From CAVSUZ01 sp963795415 (GTDB lineage: Bacteria > Pseudomonadota > Alphaproteobacteria > Acetobacterales > Acetobacteraceae): a stretch of 64,000 nt of DNA. The number at the start of each line of letters is the position of its first letter. The stretch's first letter is position 1. Below are positions 46,801-54,043 of the stretch, piece by piece. The DNA lies in the NCBI GenBank assembly GCA_963795415.1, contig CAWCHQ010000001.1:496001-560000 (forward strand), read 5' to 3'. The notes under the pieces were generated by a model. The model had not been told where the DNA came from and ran no database searches. It saw only the letters and a program-made list of their open reading frames with translations. Position numbers and translations under genes: made by a program.

Positions 46801-46939
46801 CGACGATTGTGGGAATGTCCACGCTCGGCAGCGCGGCGACCGGAAGAAACCGGTAGGCGACGATGCCCGAGAGCAGGATGCCGATGGCCAGCAGGATGGT
46901 GGCGACCGGCCGGGCGATGAAGGGTGCGGAGAAGCCCAT
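43841..46939 (-). CDS. mdtC: RND multidrug efflux permease (MdtB/MdtC-like)
   Basis: 1032-residue proton-driven inner-membrane pump that works with a periplasmic adaptor and an outer-membrane channel. N-terminal 'SAPFIARPVATILLAIGILLSGIVAYRFLPVAALP' contains the first membrane helix; proton-relay Asp pair in 'VSVGFVVDDAIVMIENI' near 405; 'GFMPIEDTGILMG' near 550; twelve membrane helices in two blocks. The closest resemblance is to MdtB/MdtC rather than AcrB. No adaptor (MdtA-like) or second RND subunit lies next to it: the upstream side has only an MFS fragment. Partners must be elsewhere or lost. Confidence 0.9.
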   Translation of the reverse strand: MGFSAPFIARPVATILLAIGILLSGIVAYRFLPVAALPSVDIPTIVVLASRPGADPETMANSVAAPLERRLGEISGVTEITSTSSVGASSVVVQFDIDRDINGAAHDVQAAINAAITDLPSDLPTRPYYRKFNPAAAPIMTIALSSDTLSIAQIYDAADSILGQRLSQVEGVSNVTISGAEKPAVRVQLDPVQLAAAGLSSQDVTNAIKTANVLEPTGGFEGKDRAGTIGVNGQMSQADQYRGLVLKAGGGAVVTLSNVATVVNSVANTRLAAWDGKQPAILLTLTKDAGANVIETVDRIRELLPQLMSWMPPDIKVTVIQDRTTTIRASVDDVQYTMAVTIVLVLMVVAIFMRRVVPTAAAAVTVPLSICGTLAGMWFMGYSLDNFSLMALTVSVGFVVDDAIVMIENIVRHTEHGLPPMRAALIGSRQIGFTVVSISISLVAVFIPLIFMGGILGRLFHEFAVTLTMAIAISAAVSLTLTPMICGHWMKPPHAAAGTGFWARLDRTIERLLDANQRIYGRTLAWSLRHGRFMLLVMLATIVVTIRLYGVLPKGFMPIEDTGILMGSTIASPDISFKAMEARQRAVVDTILSDPAVASVGSQVGVASGWSSLNRGQLMISLKPVSERGVSSEEVIARLRPKLARLGGVQTFLASAQDLRGGGRTGGSQFQFVVISQDLQEMRHWAQLLEEKLKTTPAIADVTSDQDRAGPQENVVIDRAAAARLGIKTTDIDNALNNAFAQRQVSTIYTARNQYKVVVETAPELQTSPSMLGQVYVASSGGQSIPLSAVAHFERGDAPLAVRHQGQFPAATISFNLEGNTALGDAEAAVQKAADALHMPPDVHTEFAGNAKWLQQTTSTEPLLIAAALISIYIVLGVLYESLLHPLTILSTLPSAGVGALLALLIAGQPLDIMGMIAIVLLMGIVKKNGIMIVDFALEAERQRGLSPIAAIHDACIARFRPILMTTLAALLGALPLALAWGTGSELRRPLGIAIIGGLILSQALTLYTTPAVYLALERLAGKRPPIVVPAE

Positions 46940-47081
46940 TACCTCATTGGTCCGCCCTCATCGGAGGGCCTGATGGTGGGAGATAATGAGGAGCGGGTGT
47001 TTCCGGAAGGTTGCGCGACGTTTCCCGCCGGTTTCGGCAAGGGATTTGTGGTGAGAAACCGACTGGATGCCTGTTTCGAGG

Positions 47082-47303
47082 CTAAAGCACCGGAATCGGC
47101 ATGGCCGCGAGAAAGCCGGCTCCGACACATAGCAGGAGTAACCCCAGCCCACCTTCGCGAGCGCCCGGACGCTGCTTCGCGTAAGGCACAAGCGGCGCCC
47201 ATGCAGCGGTGCCGAGCCCGGCGACCAGAAACGCCACCCGGGTTGCGATCTGTTCGGCAACACCCGGCCGCGGCCGCCGAATTATATTCACGTCTTCAGT
47301 CAC
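47082..47303 (-). pseudogene. N-terminal fragment of an MFS transporter
   Basis: A 73-residue frame reads 'RPRPGVAEQIATRVAFLVAGLGTAAWAPLVPYAKQR' then 'GGLGLLLLCVGAGFLAAMP', the first two membrane helices of a YbjJ-like major facilitator protein, and then ends 'IPVL-stop'. Nothing in other frames restores the remaining ten helices, so this is a truncation rather than a single frameshift. It lies directly upstream of the RND gene on the same strand. Confidence 0.6.
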
Positions 47304-47400
47304 GATCTGCCGTGGCGGTTGTCGCCGAAACCAATGACGGGAATAGCCGCCTCAGTCTGTTCCGGCATCCCTGGGCCGTAATACGCCAACCTTTGCTTCC

Positions 47401-48486
47401 CTAATTCCGAAAGGCCGGCATGACATCCCGCGCGAACCAGCGGAGCTGATCCTCGAACTCGGCCGGGGACAAACCCTCCGCCCAGTGGATCATAAAATCC
47501 TCCAGCCCCGGGTATTTTGCCTCAATGGACTTGATGCCTTCGATCACCTCACCCGGCGTTCCGCAGAACCACGCCTTCTGTTCCACACCGTCGCGGATCG
47601 TTGGAATGCGCGTCGGTGCGCCGGGGGTTCCCCAGATCCGGCCATGCTTATCAGCGTAGCGCACAAATCCGAACGGCGCGAATCATTTGAACCGCTCGTC
47701 GTGCGCCGGTTCGATGCGCCGGATCGCCTCCTCCTTGCTGCCGGCCAGAAATAAACCCGCGCCCCAGATTACATCCTGACCCAGCGCCTTGTTCTGCCCA
47801 TGCTCCGCGCATGCTTGCTGATACGCCCGCAACACATCTTCCAAAATCTTCTCGCCGTTCAGCGTAACCATCGCCTTCAGCCCGTAGCGCGCCATCATGG
47901 CGATGGTCTTGCCGCTGGCGACCGGCATCCACACCTCCACTGGCTTCGGCCGCGGGACAACGGTGATATCCGCCAGATGGTATCCACGATAATCAACATC
48001 GGCCGGTGCACGGAAATACTTCCCCTCAAAACGGAAGGCATCCGCATTAAAGCATTTCAGCAGCAATTGCAGCTGCTCCTCGAAATACGCCCGGTTCGCC
48101 TCAGCATCAAGCAGCGGCGCCCCAAACGTCTCCACCTCCCGCGAGTGGTAGCCACGGCCCACACCCATGATGATGCGGCCATCCGTGACGATATCCGCCA
48201 TTGCATAGTCCTCAGCCAGCCGGATCGGATGCCACATCGGCAGCACGTTGAACGCACATCCAAACTTAAGCCGCTCGGTCTGGGTGGCGAGCCATAATCC
48301 GAGCTGCACCAGATTGGGCAGACACTCATATCCTTCGCGCTGGAAATGATGTTCAGCTGTCCACAATGCGTAAAAGCCAAGATCATCCATCACCCGCGCG
48401 ATCCGCCGCGATGTCCAGAATACTTCACTCAGCCGGTCATTTCGGTAGCGACGGCGGTCCGCTGGAATGCCCTCCAGCCTCCGGGA
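47401..48486 (-). pseudogene. Luciferase-like (LLM) flavin-dependent monooxygenase, interrupted by stops
   Basis: The central frame reads as a luciferase-like flavin oxidoreductase: 'DLGFYALWTAEHHFQREGYECLPN', 'MWHPIRLAEDYAMADIVTDGRI', 'GVGRGYHSREVETFGAP', 'PKPVEVWMPVAS'. At 47683-47685 the same frame has TGA between 'HDERFK' and 'FAPFGFVRYADKHGRIWGTP', where Trp (TGG) is expected; the C-terminal 87 residues are otherwise intact. At the 5' end homologous sequence continues upstream of 48393 ('RRRYRNDRLSEVFWTSRRIARVM') to TAA 48487-48489, so the true N-terminus is also lost. Unlike the other broken genes here, these are in-frame stops, consistent with real decay. Confidence 0.72.
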
Positions 48487-48636
48487 TTACGCCCACGTTA
48501 CAGTGGTATCACACTCCCACCGCATCGCGCCGTCAGCAAGCGCCAACCTCGCATCTGCTCTCCCGTACGTGACCTCCGGCCCCGGAGACCGTCTTTTGCT
48601 AACAGACTATCATCTTCGGCGAAGGGAGATGCTCCG

Positions 48637-49236
48637 ATGACTCTTCCCAATGTAACTCGCCGTAATTTGCTCGCAAGTTCCGCCTCCGGTCTCGCCATAT
48701 TGCCGGTATCTGCCTATGCGGACGAAACGCCCCGCGCGCCTGCTCAGCCGGTATCGACCTCAGACCTCCAGGATGTCGTGCTACAGGTCAATGGCAAAGC
48801 TCTGAAACTTTCCATCGAACCTCGGACAACATTGCTGGACGCCTTGCGCGAATACGCCGCCCTGACCGGTACCAAGAAAGGCTGCGACATGGGATCGTGC
48901 GGCGCCTGCACCGTGCATATCGATGGCCGTCGTGTCGTGTCCTGTCTTACCCTCGCGGTTCGCTCCCAGGGCAAAGCCATAACCACCATCGAAGGCCTGG
49001 CTATCAACAATGAGCTGCATCCAGTGCAGGCAGCCTTCCTCGAACATGACGGATTCCAGTGCGGCTACTGTACGCCCGGCCAGATCATGTCCGCTGTCGC
49101 CCTGATCAATGAAGGTCATGCCAATTCCCCCGCCGAGGTGCGGGAGTGGATGAGCGGCAATATCTGCCGTTGCGGTGCCTATCCCAACATTGTTGCTGCC
49201 ATCCATCAGGCCGCGACGCAGATGCAGGAGGGCTGA
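48637..49236 (+). CDS. paoA: Aldehyde oxidoreductase [2Fe-2S] subunit, Tat-exported (PaoA-like)
   Basis: Iron-sulfur subunit of a periplasmic molybdenum hydroxylase. 199 residues. The twin-arginine signal 'TRRNLLASSASGLAI' lies at residues 7-21, so the folded complex is exported by Tat. The plant-type cluster is in 'GCDMGSCGACTV' plus 'VVSCLTL'; the second cluster uses 'QCGYCTPGQ' and 'GNICRCGAY'. ATG 48637 has Shine-Dalgarno GAAGGGAGA. It is followed after three bases by the FAD subunit. In E. coli the PaoABC enzyme oxidises aromatic aldehydes; the substrate here is unknown. Confidence 0.9.
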   Translation: MTLPNVTRRNLLASSASGLAILPVSAYADETPRAPAQPVSTSDLQDVVLQVNGKALKLSIEPRTTLLDALREYAALTGTKKGCDMGSCGACTVHIDGRRVVSCLTLAVRSQGKAITTIEGLAINNELHPVQAAFLEHDGFQCGYCTPGQIMSAVALINEGHANSPAEVREWMSGNICRCGAYPNIVAAIHQAATQMQEG

Positions 49237-49239
49237 ACC

Positions 49240-50218
49240 ATGCAGGCTTTCACCCTCATCCAGCCCGCCGACGCGGCAGCCGCAGTCGCCGCGGCCCAGC
49301 AACCGGGAACGAAATACATCGCCGGAGGGAGCGATCTCCTCCAACTTATGAAAAACGGCGTGGAATCCCCAACCCGCCTGTTGGATATCGACGGACTGGA
49401 TCTTTCGGCCGTCTCGCTCCAGGGCGACACGCTTCGCCTCGGTGCGACTGCGCGCATGAGCGACGTGGCGGCACATCCGGCGGTCCGCGAGTTCGCCCCC
49501 GCGATCAGTCTGGCCCTGCTTTCCGCCGCCTCTCCGCAAGTCCGCAACATGGGAACCATGGCCGGCAACCTGCTCCAGCGTACGCGGTGCGGATATTTCC
49601 GAGACACAGGTTTTGCTTGCAACAAGCGTGTGCCGGCCTCCGGCTGCCCGGCGATCCACGGCGAGAACCGCATGCTTGCCATCCTGGGCGGCAGTGATGA
49701 TTGCATTGCCACTCAGCCTTCCGACATGCCCGTCGCACTCGTTGCCTTGGATGCGCAAATCGAATTCCAGGACGCCAGCAGTCAGACCCGCAAGCTCCCC
49801 ATCCGTGAATTCTACCGCCTGCCTGGCAACACGCCACAGAATGAAACCAATATGCAGCCGGGCGAGCTGATCACCGCTATCCTCGTACCCGTTTCGCCTG
49901 CATCGCGCCGGTCGGTACTATTTGAAAGTTCGTGACCGCGCGAGCTTCGAGTTTGCGCTTGTCTCCGCCGCCGTGGCACTTTACGCGTCCAACGGACGGA
50001 TTACCGACGCCCGCGTCGCCGCCGGCGGAGTAGGCACCATCCCCTGGCGCCTTCCGGAAGTGGAGCAAGCCCTCCGCGGCATGCCGCTCAACGCCGATGC
50101 GCTGCGCAATGCGGCAATGCAGGCCGGACAGGGCGCCAGCCCCGCTTCACAGAACGCATTCAAGCTTCCCCTGCTGCGCAACACCGTGCTGCGCGCCCTC
50201 GAAATTGTCGCGGCGTAA
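49240..50218 (+). CDS. paoB: Aldehyde oxidoreductase FAD subunit (PaoB-like; frameshift near 49910)
   Basis: FAD-binding subunit passing electrons from the Fe-S subunit. FAD-binding 'YIAGGSDLLQLMKNGVE' lies near residue 28. A second FAD block 'NMGTMAGNLLQRTRCGYFRD' is followed by 'FACNKRVPASGCPAI', whose cysteines match the extra [4Fe-4S] site known in E. coli PaoB. At 'SPASRR' the frame runs out (stop 49935), while the next frame continues 'RYYLKVRDRASFEFALVSAAVAL' to the end at 50218. One surplus base near 49910 explains this. Together the pieces give a full-length subunit of about 325 residues. Confidence 0.86.
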
Positions 50219-50228
50219 GGAGATGGCG

Positions 50229-52400
50229 ATGATCATCGGACAGCCCATCGATCGCCTGGACGGCAAACTCAAGGTGACCGGCGCCGCGCGTTATGCCGCC
50301 GAGTTCCAGTTGCCGGACGTTGTGCACGCCGTTCTCGTGCTGAGCTCGACCGGCAACGGCCAGATCACCGGGTTCGATCTGACCGCCGCCCAGGGCATGC
50401 CCGGCGTGCTGCGCATCATCACGCCCCAGAACGCGATCAAGCTGCACGACGCGCATCCGCCCACCCTCCAGGACATGACCGTCTATTTCAACGGCCAGCC
50501 GATCGCGGTAGTTGTTGCCGGGCGGCTGGAACAAGCTATCGCGGCGGCGGCACAGATCCACGTGCAATATCAAACGGCCGAGCCGGTCACGCGCATGACG
50601 GCCGCCATGGACCAGGCCTACCCGCCGAAGCACTTCCGCAACGGCGCGCGTCCGCCTGATTCATCCCGTGGCGACCCGGACGGCACCTTCAATTCGGCCG
50701 CCGTCAAGCTCGAAACCGCCTACATGACGCCAGTCGAGAATCACAACCCGATGGAGCCGCACGCGACCATCGCGCACTGGGAAAACGACAAACTCACCGT
50801 CTGGCACGCCACCCAGGGCGTCAGCGGGGCTCAGACGACCCTCGCCGCCGCGTTCGGCATCGATCCAAAGAACGTCCGCGTGATCGATCCTTTCGTCGGC
50901 GGTGGTTTCGGCTGCAAGGGTAGCACCTGGCCGCCCGCGATCCTTGCTGCAATGGCCGCAAAAATCGTCGGCAAGCCGGTGAAGCTCGTCATCACCCGCG
51001 CGCAGATGTTCACCTGCAACGGCTATCGCCCACAAACCATCCAGAAGCTGCGCTTCGCTGCTGACGAACAAGGTCGCCTCGTCTCCATGCGCCACAACGG
51101 CTTCTCGCAAATGTCCATGGCCCCGCTCGGCGAGTTCAGCGAACCGGTGGGGCTGCCTACGGAGATGCTCTACGCCTGCCCGAACGTTGCGGTCACCCAT
51201 CGTCTAGTACCGACCAACGCAAGTCTGCCGACCTACATGCGCGCCCCTGGCGAGGCGCCCGGCGACTACGCGCTGGAATCCGCGATCGACGAACTGGCCG
51301 CCCAGCTTCGCATGGATCCACTCGAATTCCGGCTGCGAAACTACGCTGAACAGGATCCGCATGAAAACAAGCCGTTTGCCAGCAAGGCCCTGCGCGCCTG
51401 CTACATGATGGGCGCCGAAGCCTTCGAATGGGGCCGTCGCAGCTCCGCGCCGCGCTCCATGCGCGACGGCCCATATCTTGTCGGACTCGGCATGGCTACC
51501 AGCACTTATCCCACTAACCGCTCGCCCGCCGATGCACGCGCCCGGATGGATGCAAACGGAACCATACACGTCGCGATCGGCAGCCAGGATATCGGCACCG
51601 GCACCTATACCGTGCTGGCGCAAATCGCCGCCCAGGTTCTCGGAGCCCCCATCGAATGGATCAGCGTCACGCTTGGTGACAGCTCGCTGCCGCATGCGCC
51701 CGTCTCCGGCGGCTCACAGACCGTTGCCAGCGCCGGCTCCGCCGTGTTTGCCGCCGCCCAATCCCTGCGCGCCAAGCTGCTCGATATGGCGCGCGCCGAC
51801 CGTTGGACCGGCGCCCCTGACGACGCGCTGCAACTTGTCCCGAATGCGATCCGCGGCCCGGACGGGCACCTGTCCGTCGCGCAAATGATGGCACGCCGCG
51901 GTGTCACCTCAGTCGAGGCGCAGGTTAGCGCCAAGCCCGGCGAGGAAAAGCAGCGCTATTCGATGCACGCTTTCGGCGCCCAGTTCGCCGAGGTGCGCGT
52001 CGATCCTGATCTCGGTGAAATCCGTGTCGTCCGTTATGTCGGCGCGTTCGATGCTGGCCACGTCATGAACGCCAAGACCGCGCGCAGCCAGCTCATTGGC
52101 GGCATCGTCTATGGCATCGGCATGGCACTGTTCGAGGAAACGTTGGTTGACGAGGAAACCGGTCGCGTGGTCAACGCCAACATCTCCGAATATGTCGTGC
52201 CGGTGAATGCCGACATCCCCCCGATCGATACCATCATCGTTCCAAATGACGACCGAACCTCTAACCCGCTCGGCGCCAAGGGCATCGGGGAACTGCCGAT
52301 GGTCGGTGTCGCAGCGGCCATTGCCAATGCCGTTTGGCACGCTACCGGCATCCGCGTACACAAAGTGCCGATCCGTATCGAGGACGTGCTGAACGCGTAA
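50229..52400 (+). CDS. paoC: Aldehyde oxidoreductase molybdenum-binding subunit (PaoC-like)
   Basis: Catalytic subunit carrying the molybdopterin cofactor. About 723 residues: 'IIGQPIDRLDGKLKVTGAARYAAEF' at the N-terminus, 'VENHNPMEPHATIAHW', 'DPFVGGGFGCKG', 'YMRAPGEAPGDYALESAIDELA' with the conserved Arg, 'GSQDIGTGTYT', and the catalytic Glu in 'GAKGIGELPMVG' near the C-terminus. No Tat signal, as expected if it rides with PaoA. ATG 50229 is chosen because AAGGAG is six bases upstream; ATG 50223 touches that site. The dedicated cofactor-insertion chaperone (PaoD/XdhC-type) is not found next door. Confidence 0.9.
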   Translation: MIIGQPIDRLDGKLKVTGAARYAAEFQLPDVVHAVLVLSSTGNGQITGFDLTAAQGMPGVLRIITPQNAIKLHDAHPPTLQDMTVYFNGQPIAVVVAGRLEQAIAAAAQIHVQYQTAEPVTRMTAAMDQAYPPKHFRNGARPPDSSRGDPDGTFNSAAVKLETAYMTPVENHNPMEPHATIAHWENDKLTVWHATQGVSGAQTTLAAAFGIDPKNVRVIDPFVGGGFGCKGSTWPPAILAAMAAKIVGKPVKLVITRAQMFTCNGYRPQTIQKLRFAADEQGRLVSMRHNGFSQMSMAPLGEFSEPVGLPTEMLYACPNVAVTHRLVPTNASLPTYMRAPGEAPGDYALESAIDELAAQLRMDPLEFRLRNYAEQDPHENKPFASKALRACYMMGAEAFEWGRRSSAPRSMRDGPYLVGLGMATSTYPTNRSPADARARMDANGTIHVAIGSQDIGTGTYTVLAQIAAQVLGAPIEWISVTLGDSSLPHAPVSGGSQTVASAGSAVFAAAQSLRAKLLDMARADRWTGAPDDALQLVPNAIRGPDGHLSVAQMMARRGVTSVEAQVSAKPGEEKQRYSMHAFGAQFAEVRVDPDLGEIRVVRYVGAFDAGHVMNAKTARSQLIGGIVYGIGMALFEETLVDEETGRVVNANISEYVVPVNADIPPIDTIIVPNDDRTSNPLGAKGIGELPMVGVAAAIANAVWHATGIRVHKVPIRIEDVLNA

Positions 52401-52404
52401 ATTT

Positions 52405-52989
52405 CTACTGCAGCGCCTGCTGCCCTAGTTTCACTTCTCGCCCCCGCCCACCCTGCCCCATCGTTTCCATCAGGTGTGGGCGGATCCGGAGCTGGTGTTG
52501 ATAAAGCTTCGCGGCAGCAGCAACCAGATCACCGCTACGGCTGAGTTGATTATCTGCAAACTCGACCATTCTGAGGTTCGGCCAGGCCTTCTCGCGAATG
52601 TGCAGCATGAGATCCGCCAGTTCAAAGGCCGACAGATCAGGGCGCGCCTGCGCCAGCACCATCAGCATCGAGGCTGTAGAGCGGGAAACGCCAGCGTGGC
52701 AATGAACCAGCAGGTGAGCCGCCCTAAGCGGCTCGGCCATCAGATCACGTCCGAGGGCCAGGATCTGCTGGACATGTTCCGGCCGGGGCGGCTGCCCCCC
52801 CGCGCCCGGCTCCAGAACGTCGAAAAATCTCAGCTCCAGCCGCGCATGCTCACCGAAGCTGCCGAAGGCATCCGGCACCGGGTAGCTGGGGTCCAGAATT
52901 GACAGCACATGCGTGACTCCCGCCTCGCAATGGTTTGGCAACTCCTCGATGCCGCACACGGTCATGCCAAAAGGAAGATTGGATGTCAT
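52405..52989 (-). CDS. Dual-specificity/tyrosine phosphatase-like protein
   Basis: 194 residues. The P-loop HCxxGxxRS is present as 'VHCHAGVSRSTASMLMVL' near residue 95 (Cys nucleophile, Arg). The general-acid region upstream is likely 'FFDVLEPGAG'. N-terminal 'VCGIEELPNHCEAGVTHVLSIL' is the dual-specificity-phosphatase core strand. No membrane segment. It converges on paoC with a five-base gap and is divergent from the small zinc-ribbon ORF. Substrate unknown. Confidence 0.82.
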   Translation of the reverse strand: MTSNLPFGMTVCGIEELPNHCEAGVTHVLSILDPSYPVPDAFGSFGEHARLELRFFDVLEPGAGGQPPRPEHVQQILALGRDLMAEPLRAAHLLVHCHAGVSRSTASMLMVLAQARPDLSAFELADLMLHIREKAWPNLRMVEFADNQLSRSGDLVAAAAKLYQHQLRIRPHLMETMGQGGRGREVKLGQQALQ

Positions 52990-53048
52990 ACTGGCCTTAA
53001 GTTTGTCTTTCCGGATAATAATGGTGCCACTCGGGGTGAATCAGGGCA

Positions 53049-53312
53049 ATGCGCTACCTGCCGTTCGCATTCACGCAAGGTTCGGAACTGGCGCGGGCGA
53101 TCCGGTCCGCTGCGCAGGATCCGGCTCGTCGCGCCATTTGCAACACCTGCGGTGGCGGGATGCCGATCCGTCGGGAGGTCGCGGAACAGACCGTGCGATG
53201 CCCCCACTGCTGGCGGCTCCAGCGGGTCGCTGCGCAGGAAGATCGGCCGTGGCGTCTGTCAGCGGAGGCAGCCGCCATGCTGAAGCGCACGCGGCGGTGG
53301 ATCAGGCTGTAG
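53049..53312 (+). CDS. Small zinc-ribbon-like protein
   Basis: 87 residues with two CxxC knuckles, 'CNTCGG' near residue 32 and 'CPHCWR' near 51, spaced as in zinc ribbons, flanked by Arg-rich helical ends. Could bind nucleic acid, but no family is recognised. Start ATG 53049 is plausible but lacks a strong Shine-Dalgarno. Coding status rests on the paired Cys motifs. Confidence 0.5.
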   Translation: MRYLPFAFTQGSELARAIRSAAQDPARRAICNTCGGGMPIRREVAEQTVRCPHCWRLQRVAAQEDRPWRLSAEAAAMLKRTRRWIRL

Positions 53313-53342
53313 CCGGTTGGAGCAGATCGCGCCGCTCTAGAA

Positions 53343-53399
53343 TCCGATCGCAGAGAAGCGTGGGTCGCGAAGCACGCACGCTTCGTCACGCGAATCGGA
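53343..53399. repeat. Large imperfect palindrome (57 nt) between convergent genes
   Basis: Reading the plus strand, outer arms TCCGA...TCGGA with adjoining TCGC/GCGA pairs enclose an inner perfect arm pair GAAGCGTG/CACGCTTC around a 14-base centre. About seventeen of the base pairs form in two stacked stems. No T tract follows on either side, so it is not a standard intrinsic terminator; it could be a structured RNA end or a dispersed palindromic repeat. Confidence 0.5.
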
Positions 53400-53418
53400 A
53401 CTCAGACAACAAGCGTCG

Positions 53419-53445
53419 TATCGACTTTCAGAGAAAGTCGATACT
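53419..53445 (-). terminator. Perfect 12-bp hairpin at the end of infC
   Basis: GTATCGACTTTC and GAAAGTCGATAC are perfectly complementary with a three-base loop, and the stem touches the infC stop codon (position exact to within one base). A long U tract is missing downstream on the infC strand, so termination is likely but not certain. Confidence 0.45.
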
Positions 53446-53980
53446 AGCGCGGCGACAAAACCATTACCATCTGGCGGTTTTCCATCCGCGGCAGCTGTTC
53501 CACCTTGGTCACCCCATCAAGCTCGCTTCGGATCCGCTCCAGCACCCGCACGCCGATTTCCTGGTGAGCCATCTCACGGCCCCGAAAGCGCAACGTCACC
53601 TTCACCTTGTCCCCCTCCTCCAGAAACGATTTCATGGCGCGCATCTTCACCTGGTAGTCGTTCTCATCGATGTTGGGGCGGACTTTTATCTCCTTGATTT
53701 CGATGACCTTCTGCTTCTTCTTGGCTTCGTTTCGCTTTTTCTGCTGTTCGTATTTGAACTTGCCGTAGTCCAGGATCTTCACCACCGGGGGGTCGGCGTT
53801 GGGGCTGATCTCCAGAAGGTCAAGCCCGGCGGCATAGGCACGGGACTGCGCGTCTCGCGCGCTCATGACCCCCTGCATTTCGCCTTCCTGATCAATCAGC
53901 CGCACCTGCGGCGCGCAAATCTCCTCATTCACACGGGGCCCGTCTCGGGTTGGCGGAGCGGGCAAAGGTCCTCTTGGTAT
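53444..53980 (-). CDS. infC: Translation initiation factor IF-3 (probable AUA start)
   Basis: Binds the 30S subunit, keeps it free of 50S and checks start-codon/initiator pairing. About 178 residues, with 'VNEEICAPQVRLIDQEG', 'GLDLLEISPNADPPVVKILDYGKFKYEQQKK' (split N-domain end and linker), and C-domain 'IKEIKVRPNIDENDYQVKMRAMKSFLEEGDKVKV'. No ATG exists near the N-terminus. TTG 53965 has a badly spaced Shine-Dalgarno, whereas ATA 53980-53978 follows AGGAG (53992-53988) by seven bases and gives the expected xPRGPLPAPPTRDGPRVNEE N-terminus. Rare starts in infC are known and underlie IF-3 autoregulation. Downstream of thrS by 63 bases; rpmI-rplT are not here. Confidence 0.93.
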   Translation of the reverse strand: MPRGPLPAPPTRDGPRVNEEICAPQVRLIDQEGEMQGVMSARDAQSRAYAAGLDLLEISPNADPPVVKILDYGKFKYEQQKKRNEAKKKQKVIEIKEIKVRPNIDENDYQVKMRAMKSFLEEGDKVKVTLRFRGREMAHQEIGVRVLERIRSELDGVTKVEQLPRMENRQMVMVLSPR

Positions 53981-54043
53981 GGTCTATCTCCTGTGGAGGT
54001 TGACATGTTCCTGGCGGATTTTGGCCGAACACGGGCAGGACAA

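Noticed and set aside
47683..47685. UGA in the luciferase-like gene as a second selenocysteine
   Set aside because: The expected residue is Trp, there is no CxxU or catalytic Cys context and no convincing downstream hairpin; treated as nonsense mutation or error.
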